This document shows positions 63,835 to 64,000 of a stretch of DNA of 64,000 nucleotides, piece by piece. This DNA comes from Streptococcus sp. 29892 (GTDB taxonomy: Bacteria; Bacillota; Bacilli; Lactobacillales; Streptococcaceae): NCBI RefSeq assembly GCF_032594935.1, contig NZ_CP118734.1, forward strand, positions 1,020,001 to 1,084,000. Direction: 5' to 3'. Positions within the stretch are counted from its first letter, which is position 1, and each line of letters starts with the position of its first letter. Both the position numbers and the translations under genes were made by a program. Below the pieces are notes generated by a model. That model was given only the letters and a program-made list of their open reading frames with translations. It did not search any database and was not told where the DNA came from.

Positions 63835-64000
63835 ATCAAAAATTGAATATGTAAAATAAAACGACCAATGGAAAAGAGCATAACTGTCGTAAAATTGCTA
63901 CCTTCCTTGGTTCCATTATAGAGAAAAAGAGTGGAGATGAAGGTAAAGCCCGTAGCAAAGCCCACCATTTGTACATCGTGATAGGCCTGACTGTAAAAAT
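63813..64000 (-). CDS. C-terminus of an integral membrane protein (partial)
   Basis: The minus frame is open from the window edge to TAG at 63815-63813: YSQAYHDVQMVGFATGFTFISTLFLYNGTKEG then TTVMLFSIGRFILHIQFLILLYLFR. It shows two membrane helices with a short loop, i.e. the end of a polytopic protein. Too short to assign. Confidence 0.65.
   Translation of the reverse strand, partial: FYSQAYHDVQMVGFATGFTFISTLFLYNGTKEGSNFTTVMLFSIGRFILHIQFLILLYLFR

Overview
The window reads as chromosomal DNA of a low-GC streptococcus, most probably Streptococcus suis or a close relative. The grounds are the gene order (cpsY/mtaR-lspA-rluD, pyrR-pyrB-carA-carB, satD/ffh/ylxM, prmC-prfA-tdk, clpX-folA-thyA), the single-recombinase xerS with an adjacent difSL-type site, a BceABRS-type bacitracin module, and a MucBP-repeat surface protein. 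There are no rRNA or tRNA genes and no CRISPR array. The species call is inference from gene content; no database was searched.

Layout. 0-0.9 kb: debris of accessory DNA (5'-truncated CdiA-CT/BECR-like nuclease, broken phage/ICE-like small gene). 1-4.4 kb: cpsY regulator, lspA, rluD, a zinc-ribbon protein and a Pr6Pr membrane protein. 4.4-11 kb: pyrimidine block pyrR-pyrB-carA-carB with a PyrR attenuator before pyrR and PyrR-like hairpins before carA and carB. 11-16.6 kb: polymorphic toxin/immunity cassette region, two cassettes with homologous left (pretoxin) and right (immunity C-terminus) flanks. 16.6-24.2 kb: housekeeping genes (methyltransferase, pcp, trmFO, winged-helix protein) and an esterase-esterase-ATP-grasp operon. 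24.2-30.8 kb: bacitracin-type stress locus (two paralogous small proteins behind duplicated operators, frameshifted TraX-like gene, lipoprotein, BceAB transporter, a RelBE-like toxin-antitoxin pair, BceRS two-component system). 30.9-33.6 kb: phosphohexomutase, xerS and the dif site, i.e. the replication terminus; most genes left of it are on + and most right of it on -. 33.7-45.6 kb: satD, ffh-ylxM, gntR, guaA, several cell-envelope genes, glyA. 45.7-56.6 kb: tsaC-type gene, prmC, prfA, tdk, lepA, ndk, engB, clpX, folA, thyA. 56.6-64 kb: small membrane proteins, a GtfA-like glycosyltransferase, a 1245-residue MucBP surface protein with its LPKTG sorting signal near the N-terminus, and a ROK glucokinase.

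The most unusual signals are (1) a family of about 105-130 nt structured repeats lying between the Shine-Dalgarno sequence and the start codon of carB, probably carA and prfA, whose stems covary between copies; (2) toxin/immunity cassettes bounded on both sides by homology, so that toxin and cognate immunity could be swapped together; (3) the misplaced sorting signal in the surface protein; (4) a duplicated, synonymously diverged 3' end of thyA flanking a hairpin repeat related to one after guaA.
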